From Bradyrhizobium australiense (lineage in GTDB: Bacteria > Pseudomonadota > Alphaproteobacteria > Rhizobiales > Xanthobacteraceae), in NCBI RefSeq assembly GCF_013114825.1, contig NZ_JAAVLX010000003.1, positions 682,001-746,000 of the forward strand: 64,000 bases of DNA, in the 5' to 3' direction. Positions 1 through 8,648 of this stretch are shown piece after piece; positions within the stretch are counted from its first letter, which is position 1, and each line of letters starts with the position of its first letter. The position numbers and the translations under genes were made by a program. Below the pieces are notes generated by a model. The model was not told the DNA's origin. It ran no database searches and saw only the letters and a program-made list of their open reading frames with translations.

Positions 1-228
1 AGATCGCCGGCCCCGCAAGACCCCGTTGGCACGCCTAACCAGATTCTCTATGATGTGCAGCAGATCGCGGCAGTTCGGCTCCTGGCGATGCGTAGCGACA
101 GGTCGCCTGTGCGATCTGTGACAGGCCCTTTGGTGAAAGGGGCAGCACGTCTCGGGGATTCCTATGAGGCTGTTGCTGGTCGCGTTGACCTTCTTCGCAC
201 TTCTAGCTGCCGTAGCCCCGCACGCTAA
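1..228 (+). other. Open left-edge frame, possible 3' end of an upstream gene
   Basis: Frame 1 is open from the first base to a TAA at about 226-228, so a gene entering from the left could end here, overlapping the start of the S8 protease gene by about 65 bases. No recognisable domain is visible in the roughly 75 residues, and an open frame of this length is easily random in this GC-rich DNA. Its status depends on sequence to the left of the window. Confidence 0.15.
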
Positions 229-2299
229 GTCGCAGCCTGGAGAGCGCGGAGTTGGTGTTCCTGGGCGGCCGACTCCCACAACTGTTCTATCTGCCGCGAC
301 TGAACGACTATGGCGTCGCATTGAGGCATCTGACCGGACGGCCGTAATTGGACCCAAAGCACCGAGTCAGTCCAGGGGCCTTTTGAAGGGCAAAATCCAC
401 ATCGGGCCCGAGTTACGAAAGGACGCCGAGAGGATGATCCTCTCTCGGCCAGGCGTGAGTCTCGTCTCTGCCGACAAGCTCCTTCCGGTTATTACCGTCA
501 AGTTGGATGGCCCCACGGCTCTGGTGGCAATCCAAGGCTTGTCGGTGATCGACTACATCGAGCCGGTACGAAGCGAAGGCACGCTGCATCAAGCCGTTGG
601 ATGCCAATATAAGCTATGGGGGGAGCTGGCTGTCCCATTCTCGCTCGAAGAGATGACAATGCCAGGCAGTTTCCCAGACGTGCTGCCGTGGAATTTCGCT
701 GAGCATCAGATCCCACAAGCGTGGGCCAGAGGGGCAACGGGTGCTGGTATCAAGATTGCCGTCATCGACACGGGCGTTTATCAGAAGCAAACCCAGCTCC
801 AACGGCCAGTATTTTCATCACCCCAGGCGTTGGGTGTTGACCGGACCGTCTCGAATTTGTTTACGGCTGGAGGCGATCCCTGGGACGAGTGTGGTCACGG
901 CACCCGTATGGCTGCCACCATAGCTGCCCCACACGATGGAAAGAACATTGTTGGGGTCGCCTGGAAGGCCGATCTTGTCACCATAAAGACTTTGCCCGGC
1001 GTCTGGGTAACGGCTTTCTCAGTAAACGATGTCGCGCGGGCGATCCGCACCGCTGTGTCCGACTATGGCGCCAAGATTGTTGCGATGGCCTTTGGGGATG
1101 CTTTCGCCTCCCGCCGCATCGCAGATGAGATAAGCTACCAATACCACCTCAAAGACGTGCTGTTTTTTGTTGCCGCAGGCACCATCATATGCCCTGAGGA
1201 CTTTGTTGCTTTTCCCGCAAGGATGGAAGAAGTCATCGCGGTCGCGGGAATGGAAGCGAACGGCAATGTACATCCTATTTCATGTGCAGGACCGGAGGTA
1301 GATCTCGCCGCAGTTATCGGAGAGGCACCTACTGCTGGAGAGGTGCCGGAAGATATAATTCATTTTGGAGGGAGTTCGAACGCAACCGCGATTGCCGCTG
1401 GCGTGGCGGCGCTTGTTTGGTCTGATCACAAAGGATGGAGCCGCGACGAGGTGCGCGAACGCATGTTCCGAACGGCGGACCACGGCCGTGCGGGTCTGGG
1501 ATGGGGACGCATCAACGCCTACCGAGCCGTCGGTGGCTTTCACGCCATAACCGTTATGGGTCCCCGCGCGGTGTCGCCCAATCAGTCGTACCGCCTGATT
1601 GCGAACCCCCTCGGCGACGGCCCCGATTGGACCTATCAATGGAAACAGGAAGGCGGGTCAGTGACGGCCACGACGCCTCATCTCGACGCAGTGTCAGGGG
1701 CGGAGGGCAGCTCGCAGTCATGGACGGTGGAAGTGACGGACAGGCGCGAGGGAAAGAGTCTATCGCAGTCCGTCGTAGTGACTGTGCCGACGGGTGCCTA
1801 TGAGCAGTGCTTAGAACGATGTGACGCCAAATTCAAAGTGTGTAAGACGGAGCTCGAGAGAGAGTTGGGGCGCGTGTCGGCGAGATGTCCGAACCGACTT
1901 CATCTATGTAAGCAAGATTGTGGCTCTCCGACCATCAGCGCATTCCGCGCTGTGTCCATTATTGGCCCGAGCACAGTAGCGCCAAGCAAGTCTTACCGAC
2001 TGACCGCCAAGCCAGAAGGCGGGGGACCCGATTTTACGTATGGGTGGAAAGAAAATGGTTCAACCGCCGCGACGACGGCATATCTTGACGCGGTGTCTGG
2101 TGCGGAGGGTAGCACACAATCCTGGACCGTGGAGGTGACCGACACACGTGCGGGAAAGACGTTATCGCAGTCCGTCGCAGTAAGGTCTCAGACGCCGCCC
2201 GCCCACCCTCCGGCTGCATGCGCAAGTGGCAAAAAATGCTGCGATTGGGACGGCGGTCGGTGTAGGCAATGTATCCCGCAAAATAATCATTGTCCCTGA
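164..2299 (+). CDS. Secreted S8 (subtilisin-like) serine peptidase with duplicated C-terminal domain
   Basis: This is a 711-aa exported protease. A signal peptide covers residues 1-23 (hydrophobic run LLLVALTFFALLAAV). The S8 triad is visible as Asp202 in AVIDTGV, His245 in ECGHGTRMA and Ser405 in GGSSNATAIAAG. The segment that normally reads AAGN and supplies the oxyanion-hole Asn reads AAGT here. After the protease come two copies of an about 80-residue module (roughly 460-545 and 590-675; both contain YLDAVSGAEG or HLDAVSGAEG and SWTVEVTD), separated by a Cys-rich spacer. The protein ends in a tail rich in Cys (CASGKKCC...CRQC...HC). A GGGGA-type ribosome site precedes the ATG. Subtilisins act outside the cytoplasm; the substrate is unknown. 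The next gene also encodes a secreted hydrolase with a Cys-rich tail. Confidence 0.85.
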   Translation: MRLLLVALTFFALLAAVAPHAKSQPGERGVGVPGRPTPTTVLSAATERLWRRIEASDRTAVIGPKAPSQSRGLLKGKIHIGPELRKDAERMILSRPGVSLVSADKLLPVITVKLDGPTALVAIQGLSVIDYIEPVRSEGTLHQAVGCQYKLWGELAVPFSLEEMTMPGSFPDVLPWNFAEHQIPQAWARGATGAGIKIAVIDTGVYQKQTQLQRPVFSSPQALGVDRTVSNLFTAGGDPWDECGHGTRMAATIAAPHDGKNIVGVAWKADLVTIKTLPGVWVTAFSVNDVARAIRTAVSDYGAKIVAMAFGDAFASRRIADEISYQYHLKDVLFFVAAGTIICPEDFVAFPARMEEVIAVAGMEANGNVHPISCAGPEVDLAAVIGEAPTAGEVPEDIIHFGGSSNATAIAAGVAALVWSDHKGWSRDEVRERMFRTADHGRAGLGWGRINAYRAVGGFHAITVMGPRAVSPNQSYRLIANPLGDGPDWTYQWKQEGGSVTATTPHLDAVSGAEGSSQSWTVEVTDRREGKSLSQSVVVTVPTGAYEQCLERCDAKFKVCKTELERELGRVSARCPNRLHLCKQDCGSPTISAFRAVSIIGPSTVAPSKSYRLTAKPEGGGPDFTYGWKENGSTAATTAYLDAVSGAEGSTQSWTVEVTDTRAGKTLSQSVAVRSQTPPAHPPAACASGKKCCDWDGGRCRQCIPQNNHCP

Positions 2300-2507
2300 C
2301 GCACTCCAAGGGAGTATCGGCTCCTTTGAATGTCCTGGGCTCTGACTCTGGGGGCCGATCTGGCGGCCGCCGACCGTAACGCGGCGGTGCGCGGGCGTGC
2401 AATCTGCTTCGACCGGAAGTGAAGTCGCTCGATAGAAGGTGCAAGGCTAGGTAGCTGACGACCCTGCATAACACTGAGGGACAATTACATACAGAGAGGA
2501 GACGCTC

Positions 2508-3722
2508 ATGCGTATGCTTGGAGGTCTTCTTGAACAGTTGCCGCAAAGCAGCGACGCATTCTGGTGCGCATTCTCGATGCGATCAATAAAGATGCGCCGC
2601 ATTCATCTTGTACTTCTGCTTACATGTTTTTGTTACCCGGCAATGACTGCAGCTCCGTCGGCTTTCGCTGGCGAATTCTGGATCGGAACGGCTCCATTTT
2701 GTAGCGCATCTCCGCAAGATTGCACCCAGCGAGGATTTGACTTCGTGCGATCCGACAAGAAAGGTGATGGAAAGCGGTGCGTGACTGGAAAAAAGGTGTT
2801 GTGTGCATGCACGGCACCCGTGCTGCGGCAGTTCTATATCATTGCCCATCGTACGAACGCTCTGGACAAGGTACGGGCGGCTCTGCGGCAAGGCGCTAAC
2901 GGTATAGAAATTGACGTTCGATACCGGCGGAGGGAGCAAGGATTTTGCGCGAACCATGATTCGTTTGATCCATCCTGTAACAGGTTGGTTCCCTTCTTGC
3001 GGGAACTGAATGCCATAGCTTCAAACAGCAAGCAGCTCGCACTAATAGTGCTCGATTTCAAAAATCATGATGGCAATCAGAACGCCTTTCGAGAGCTTCT
3101 GGACATTGTACGACGCGAGCTCACCTCAAACCTGGGTCTAAAAATGATCTTATCGACTGGCAGTTTGGCGCTTGCGCGTCGCGTGATGCCCAATGCCGGA
3201 GCCCTCAGACGCGGCGAAGCATTCTCAATTGACGAGGAAGACGACCCGGATGCGGTCGCAAACTTTCTTGCGGGCACGGTGAGCGGAGAAGGTAGCAAAG
3301 CGTACGGAAATGGAACGTTTGAGCCGGGCATTGAGGTGCATATACAAAATTCAATCCAAAGAGCGGTCTCCCTTCGAAGGCAGGGACAGTTTCAGTTCGT
3401 GTATGTTTGGACCCTCGCTCGCACCGCTTCTATGCGCGATTACCTCCGCATCGGGGTTGATGGAATTTTAGTCAACGATCCCCGGAAGCTGAGAGACGTG
3501 ATCACTTTGGCCGAGCACGATCCATCCTCGTGTTTTAATGTTAGATTGGAAACTCGAGCTGATTCCGTTCCAGCGCCGGCGCCAGCAACAACACCAACGC
3601 CAATACCAACGCCAGAGCCACCTTCTTCTTGTGGTCCGGGTAGACCATGCGGGCAAGGTCGTGCTTGCTGTGAAGTTGGCGATCGCATGGTGTGTCAGCC
3701 TCCAGGAACGTCGTGTCGATAG
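2508..3722 (+). CDS. Secreted sphingomyelinase D/PLD-like (GDPD-fold) phosphodiesterase with Cys-rich tail
   Basis: The protein matches the GDPD-fold phospholipase D family that includes actinobacterial PLD and spider sphingomyelinase D. His114 (IIAHR), Glu134 and Asp136 (GANGIEIDV) and His150 (ANHD) reproduce the family's catalytic quartet with its usual spacing. LDFKN fits the Asp/Lys loop and FVYVWTLA plus GVDGILVNDP fit the late strands. Known members cleave choline or ethanolamine head groups from lyso- and sphingolipids, often making cyclic phosphates. A Pro/Thr/Ala linker (about 350-370) leads to a six-Cys tail (CGPGRPCGQGRACCEV...C...C). A strong AGAGGAG site sits 6-7 bases before the ATG at 2508. 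The signal peptide, however, only begins at Met24 (2577) or Met29 (2592: MRRIHLVLLLTCFCYPAM), so the true start is uncertain. Toxicity is not implied without testing. Confidence 0.78.
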   Translation: MRMLGGLLEQLPQSSDAFWCAFSMRSIKMRRIHLVLLLTCFCYPAMTAAPSAFAGEFWIGTAPFCSASPQDCTQRGFDFVRSDKKGDGKRCVTGKKVLCACTAPVLRQFYIIAHRTNALDKVRAALRQGANGIEIDVRYRRREQGFCANHDSFDPSCNRLVPFLRELNAIASNSKQLALIVLDFKNHDGNQNAFRELLDIVRRELTSNLGLKMILSTGSLALARRVMPNAGALRRGEAFSIDEEDDPDAVANFLAGTVSGEGSKAYGNGTFEPGIEVHIQNSIQRAVSLRRQGQFQFVYVWTLARTASMRDYLRIGVDGILVNDPRKLRDVITLAEHDPSSCFNVRLETRADSVPAPAPATTPTPIPTPEPPSSCGPGRPCGQGRACCEVGDRMVCQPPGTSCR

Positions 3723-3949
3723 CAGTTCGTCTGGCTGGCGGAATGGCGCACCAAGCTTCCCGCTGCACGGCAGGGCCAGCTGGTGAAGGCGGCCGGTAAC
3801 GGGCGAGGACTCGTAGCACGATAACGGGCTGTCTGCGGTCAGGCCGTTGCAGATCCAGTGGGTCCCAGAGTCCTCTCACATTGGCCAAGTCGTCAGGAGT
3901 CGCGACCGGGTCGCTATATGATCGAGTAATTACACAAGGGAGCGCGAAC

Positions 3950-4264
3950 ATGTCGCCAAGTGAAGGTGTACTGCGTGACGAGATTCCGATGTCTCGAACC
4001 TTGCAGACGAACAATTGGGAGACACTCGACAGTATGTGGGGCATAAACATGCCCAAGCGGTACATATTCGTGCAGTCTTTTGGTTTCCGGGCTCGTAAGA
4101 AGACCGCCTTTCTCGGAGGAAACGGCACCCCAACCCCGGTCTGCATTGACTACGGCGGCTGGGGTGCTGTCGGCGTTCAGACAGTTCAAGTGAAGGGGCA
4201 AGCTGGAGAAACAGTGCACTTTGTACAAGGAGTGGGTGAGTGCCAACGGGTGCCGCCCGTGTAG
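3950..4264 (+). CDS. Hypothetical small protein (104 aa)
   Basis: No family was recognised. ATG 3950 is preceded by AAGGGA at 3936-3941, an 8-base spacing, so it is preferred over the upstream in-frame ATG at 3881. The product has no signal peptide or membrane segment. It contains several aromatic residues and a Gly-rich C-terminal half (CIDYGGWGAVG). It lies alone between the PLD-like gene and a long non-coding stretch. The opposite strand also has open frames here, but they lack ribosome sites and look like shadows. Confidence 0.4.
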   Translation: MSPSEGVLRDEIPMSRTLQTNNWETLDSMWGINMPKRYIFVQSFGFRARKKTAFLGGNGTPTPVCIDYGGWGAVGVQTVQVKGQAGETVHFVQGVGECQRVPPV

Positions 4265-5249
4265 GGGATCGTCCTTCTGTCGCCACTTATAACAGGAGCC
4301 TAGTCGCTAGAATGTTGCGGGATGCGCATCTATTAGTGCTGCGTCCCGGGGGATGGCAACGCCCGCGCCGGACACTATTTAAACGCTGAAGATCGTGCCA
4401 GAGACGACCCCATTCTTTCTGACAATTGAATCGATTGAAGATTGATTAGATCAGGTCGAAGCCATTCCAGATGTTTTTTGAGGTGCGTGTTCCCAAGACC
4501 GTCTTGAGCCGCGGTCCAACGGCGGCATGATTGTGCAGATCGCTTACGTGATCTACATCTGCTTCGCGGCTTCGGTTTCAACTTTCCTTTGGTTCAGCAT
4601 CCTTGCAAATACTGTGGCTGTAGTTGTCGTCCGGCGCGCGCTGCGATCTCGATATCTCATATAGGTTTCGCTCATGGCACGTGATCTATTGGCCCCAAGC
4701 CGACCAACTTCGCTTGCGGATAGTCTGGTAGCGAGGGCAGTCCAGACTTCGCATCAGCGATCCTTCGGCCGCCGTTTTTGAGCAAAGCAGAAGAACGCGA
4801 GGCTAACCATAATGTCCTAATGTCCGCTGTTGGGAGTAGATCCGTCTACTGTAGGCGTGCTGCGACTTCAAAGGAGGAGCTGCGGCCGTCCGCGCCGGCC
4901 CGCCTTGGCGGCTCCCCCACTGCTCCCCGCCCCGGTGCATGATCAATCAATGTAAGCTGCTTGTGGCGATTGTTGCTTCGACCCTAACCTTCACAGGGTT
5001 GAGGCCCAGGCACGATGATTGCGATGACGCTGCGGGAGACGATGGCCGAGATTCTGGGTTATCCTGCATGGTTCAAGAAATTGGGCACCGCGCGCTTACA
5101 TCTAGCCACAGGTCGCCGACGAGGTGATCTTAGGACAAGTTGTCGCGCGGTGCGTCAGTCCGCGGCAGTTTCGAAGGGCAACATTGGGCTTGTTGCCGAT
5201 CGACGTCAAGGTTACGCTTGTAGCCTGTTCGGCTCGGGACTTGCTCACT
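4265..5249. other. Long intergenic stretch, mostly without recognisable genes
   Basis: Nearly 1 kb separates the small ORF from the cyclase gene. Apart from a 45-codon hydrophobic frame (4527-4664) it holds only weak candidates. A 62-codon frame at 4939-5127 begins with a signal-like MINQCKLLVAIVASTLTF but turns into low-likelihood sequence, possibly a broken exported gene. I see no tRNA, insertion sequence or clear terminator. Confidence 0.4.
4527..4664 (+). CDS. Possible 45-aa single-span membrane peptide
   Basis: This ATG-TAG frame encodes a very hydrophobic peptide: MIVQIAYVIYICFAASVSTF, then LWFSILANTVAVVVV, ending in a basic tail RRALRSRYLI. That is the layout of a single or hairpin membrane segment with an inside-positive end. 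Only a weak GGCGG purine stretch precedes the ATG. It sits in a stretch otherwise lacking genes. It could be a genuine membrane microprotein or chance; no homologue is recalled. Confidence 0.3.
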   Translation: MIVQIAYVIYICFAASVSTFLWFSILANTVAVVVVRRALRSRYLI

Positions 5250-8200
5250 ATGAAATGTCCAAGCTGCGAACACGAGAACACTGTTGACGCGAAGTTCTGC
5301 GATCAGTGTGCAGCTCCGCTGGCGCGAGCTTGCGGCAGCTGTGGATGCGCGTTGCCAACAACCGCCAAGTTCTGTCCCGAATGTGGCGATCCGGTAAAGT
5401 CGTTTGGGGACGATCGCCGCTTTGTCTCGCCCAGGAGTTACACTCCTCAGCACCTGGCCGATCAGATCCTGGGCGCACGGGCCGCCATCGAGGGTGAACG
5501 CAAACAGGTCACCGTACTCTTCGCCGATATCAAGGACTCGATGAAGGTCTTTTCGGACCGCGACGCGGAGGCTGCACAGAAGTTCTTCGATCCTGTGCTC
5601 GACTGCATGATTGAGGCAGTTCACCGCTACGAAGGTACCGTTAACAGGGTCATGGGCGACGGCATCTTGGCCCTCTTCGGCGCGCCGATCGCCCATGAGG
5701 ATCATGCCGTGCGCGCTTGTTACGCGGGGCTCAGGATGCAAGAGATGGTCGCGCGGTATGCGGGCCAGCTTCATCGGTCTCATGGGCCGGTAATAGAGAT
5801 TCGGGTCGGGATCGACTCAGGGGAGATCGTCATCCGTGCAATAGGTAACGATCTGCACATGGATTATACCGTCGTCGGCCAGACAGCGCATTTAGCCTCT
5901 CGGATGCAGCAGATGGCAAAGGCCGGTTCGGTACTTACTACGGCTGCCACGTTCCAATTGGCGGAAGGCTATGTCGCGATGAAGCGACTTGGCCCCATGG
6001 AGGTGAAGGGCGTAACTGGGCCGGTGCAAGTCTACGAAGTGACTGGCGCGGGCGCGGCGCGGACTCGCCTCCAGGTCGCCGCTGGTCGGGGGCTGACGCG
6101 CTTCGTCGGGCGCGAGGTCGAACTGGAGCAACTCTACCGCGTGCAGAAACTTGCCGGCCGTGGTCGAGGCCAGGTGGTAGCGATCGTCGGCGAAGCCGGC
6201 GTGGGCAAGTCGCGCTTGGTGCGCGAATTCGTTCGTTCGCACCACACAGCCGAATGGCTTGTTTTGGAATCCAAGTCTGCTCCTTATGGTCGCGCATCTC
6301 CCTACCTGCCGGTCATCGAACTGCTTAGGGATTACTTCGAGATCAGCGCCGAGGACAGCACCCACTCCATCCGCGAGAAAGTAACAGGAAAGGTACTGGG
6401 GCTTGATCAAACGCTGCAGGACGCCATTCCGCCGCTGCTGGATCTTCTCGATTCGTTGGAAGAGAGTCATCCGTTCCGGTCTCTCGATTTGGTCCGGCAT
6501 CGGCAATGCACGTGTCAGGCAGTCGTTCGCCTGTTGTTGAGCGAGAGCCGTGTGCGCCCGGTCGTTGCGGTCTTTGAAGAACTTCACTGGAACGACCCAC
6601 TCTCCCTCAGTTTGTTGAATGAGGTGGTCGTCGCCGCGCAGGATAGTCGCTTGCTCCTGGTGGTTTGTTACCGACCCGAATACAGGGACCAGTGGAGGAA
6701 CAGGCCAAATTATCACCAGTTACATTTGGAACCCCTTGCTAGCGAGAGCCTCGCGGAATTCCTTCAAGCCCTGTTAGGCTCCGATCCTGGTTTGGACAGC
6801 GTGAAGCGCTTCCTGGCGGAGCGCGCCAACGGAAATCCTTTTTTTGTCGAAGAGATGGTTCGATCGTTGATCGATACCAGTGCGATCGAGGGCAGCTACC
6901 GACTTGCAAGGCCGTTCTCGACCAATGAGGTTCCGCCGACCGTGCAGGCGGTCCTTGCTGCGCGCATCGACGCGTTGCCGGCCACTGAAAAGCACCTGCT
7001 GGAGGAGGCATCCGTAATTGGGCCCACTGTTCCGTTCGAGCTCCTGCGCGCAATCAGCGCGCTGAAGGAGAACGAGCTTCGCATTCGACTCGATAATCTC
7101 CAGGCAGCTGAATTCCTCTATTCGACGCGGCTATTTCCCGACCTGGAGTATACGTTCAAGCACGCCCTTACCCATGATGTCGCCTACAGCGGCGTGCTCC
7201 ACGAACGTTGCCGCGAAATTCACGCGCGCGTCGCGGATGCCATGGAAAAGATTTACGGCGATCGACTGAGCGAGCAGGTCGAGCGGCTTGCGCATCATGC
7301 CGTCCGAGGCGAGCAGCGAGAAAGAGCCGTGCACTATCTCCGGCGGGCCGGAGCAAAGGCAATTGGAAAGTCAGCGCTTTTGGAAGCTCGGGCTTGCTTC
7401 GAGCAGGCGCTCGGCGTTCTCAAGACGCTGCCAGAGAGCGAGGCTACGCTGGAGAATGCCTTCGAGACCCGCCTTGAGCTGCGGCCAGTGCTGCGCCAAC
7501 TTGGTGAAGTCCGGCCGATGCTTGAGCACCTCCGCGAGGCCGAGGCTCTCGCCGAACGGTTGAAGGACGATCGCCGGCGTTGTCAGGTCTGCAGTTTCAT
7601 GACAACCGTCCTGTCAACGCTAGACGAGCTTGACGATGCCCTCGTGACCGGCACCCGCGCCGTGGAGATCGCAGGGCGCAGTGGCGACGTGAGGCTTGGC
7701 GCCGTAGCGACGAGCTGCCTGGAGGAGGCGTACTATTACCGCGGCGAGTATGAGCATGTCGTCGAGATCGCAACCGCCAGCCTCCCCGCGATGCCCGTCG
7801 AATGGGGCAACGAGTATTTGGGTTTGGCTGTGCCGGCATCAGTCTTCGGTCGCTCCTGGCTTATTATGGGCCTAGCCGAGCTCGGCAGATTCGCCGAGGC
7901 CGCCAAGTACGAGACGGAGGCGATACAACTCGCCGAGCAAACTCAGAACGCGCACACCATCGGTTGGGCTCATTTGGCCGCAAGCATGCTTCACCTTTTC
8001 GAAGCTGACTGGTCGAAGGCGCGCTCGCTACTCGACCATTGGATGAACGTACCTGGGACAGAAGTTGCCATGCTTTTCCCTTGGGCGGTCACTTCATCCG
8101 CTTGGGCGCTGGCGCAGGTCGGCGAGGTTGGCGAGGCGTTGAAGCGGGTTCGAGAGGGTGAGCGGCTCCTCGAGCTTCAGACGGCGAAGGGGATTGTTGG

Positions 8201-8603
8201 TCATCGTGCTTGGGGCTATCACGCGGCTAGTCGCGCCTGTCTGCTGCTCGGGCAGCTCGACGAGGCGCGGGACCTGGGCTGTCGCGCGGTTGAGTCCGCT
8301 CAACGTCAGCCCGGCTTCACAGCCCATGCGCTGCGACTTCTTGGTGATTTGGTAACCCATCCAGACGAGTTCGATGCTGAAAGCGGCGAAGCGCACTACC
8401 AGCAGGCCCTGGCACTCGCCCAGCTGCACGGTATGCGTCCGCTTGTTGCTCACTGTCGGCTCGGCTTGGGTAAGCTCTACGACCGCGTCGGCCAGCCGGA
8501 GCAGGCCCGGGAGAATATGACCGCCGCGACAAAGCTATACCGAGAAATGGACATGCATTTCTGGCTCGAGGCAGGAGAGGAGAGAGGATCTCTGGCGATA
8601 TAG
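5250..8603 (+). CDS. Class III adenylate/guanylate cyclase with zinc ribbons, AAA ATPase and TPR domains
   Basis: The protein starts with two zinc ribbons (CPSC...CDQC, then CGSCGCAL...CPECG), which favours the ATG at 5250 over the upstream frame from 5124. A class III cyclase domain follows at about residues 75-270: VTVLFADIKDS carries the first metal Asp and VMGDGILALFGAP the second. Next is a STAND/AAA_16-type ATPase with Walker A GEAGVGKSRL, then several hundred residues of TPR-like helices, giving about 1117 aa. Proteins of this layout are widespread in rhizobia. They are assumed to make cAMP or cGMP and to sense partners through the ATPase/TPR part; ligands are unknown. No membrane segment is seen. 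The next gene begins 45 bases downstream on the same strand, so co-transcription is likely. Confidence 0.88.
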   Translation: MKCPSCEHENTVDAKFCDQCAAPLARACGSCGCALPTTAKFCPECGDPVKSFGDDRRFVSPRSYTPQHLADQILGARAAIEGERKQVTVLFADIKDSMKVFSDRDAEAAQKFFDPVLDCMIEAVHRYEGTVNRVMGDGILALFGAPIAHEDHAVRACYAGLRMQEMVARYAGQLHRSHGPVIEIRVGIDSGEIVIRAIGNDLHMDYTVVGQTAHLASRMQQMAKAGSVLTTAATFQLAEGYVAMKRLGPMEVKGVTGPVQVYEVTGAGAARTRLQVAAGRGLTRFVGREVELEQLYRVQKLAGRGRGQVVAIVGEAGVGKSRLVREFVRSHHTAEWLVLESKSAPYGRASPYLPVIELLRDYFEISAEDSTHSIREKVTGKVLGLDQTLQDAIPPLLDLLDSLEESHPFRSLDLVRHRQCTCQAVVRLLLSESRVRPVVAVFEELHWNDPLSLSLLNEVVVAAQDSRLLLVVCYRPEYRDQWRNRPNYHQLHLEPLASESLAEFLQALLGSDPGLDSVKRFLAERANGNPFFVEEMVRSLIDTSAIEGSYRLARPFSTNEVPPTVQAVLAARIDALPATEKHLLEEASVIGPTVPFELLRAISALKENELRIRLDNLQAAEFLYSTRLFPDLEYTFKHALTHDVAYSGVLHERCREIHARVADAMEKIYGDRLSEQVERLAHHAVRGEQRERAVHYLRRAGAKAIGKSALLEARACFEQALGVLKTLPESEATLENAFETRLELRPVLRQLGEVRPMLEHLREAEALAERLKDDRRRCQVCSFMTTVLSTLDELDDALVTGTRAVEIAGRSGDVRLGAVATSCLEEAYYYRGEYEHVVEIATASLPAMPVEWGNEYLGLAVPASVFGRSWLIMGLAELGRFAEAAKYETEAIQLAEQTQNAHTIGWAHLAASMLHLFEADWSKARSLLDHWMNVPGTEVAMLFPWAVTSSAWALAQVGEVGEALKRVREGERLLELQTAKGIVGHRAWGYHAASRACLLLGQLDEARDLGCRAVESAQRQPGFTAHALRLLGDLVTHPDEFDAESGEAHYQQALALAQLHGMRPLVAHCRLGLGKLYDRVGQPEQARENMTAATKLYREMDMHFWLEAGEERGSLAI

Positions 8604-8648
8604 GCCCGCAGGCTTAACCTGCCGTCATAATCCTCAGTCCCAGCTTAG

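Noticed and set aside
3541-4146. A 201-codon - strand frame across the end of the PLD-like gene
   Set aside because: It overlaps the well-supported PLD-like coding sequence, has no ribosome site and looks like a shadow.
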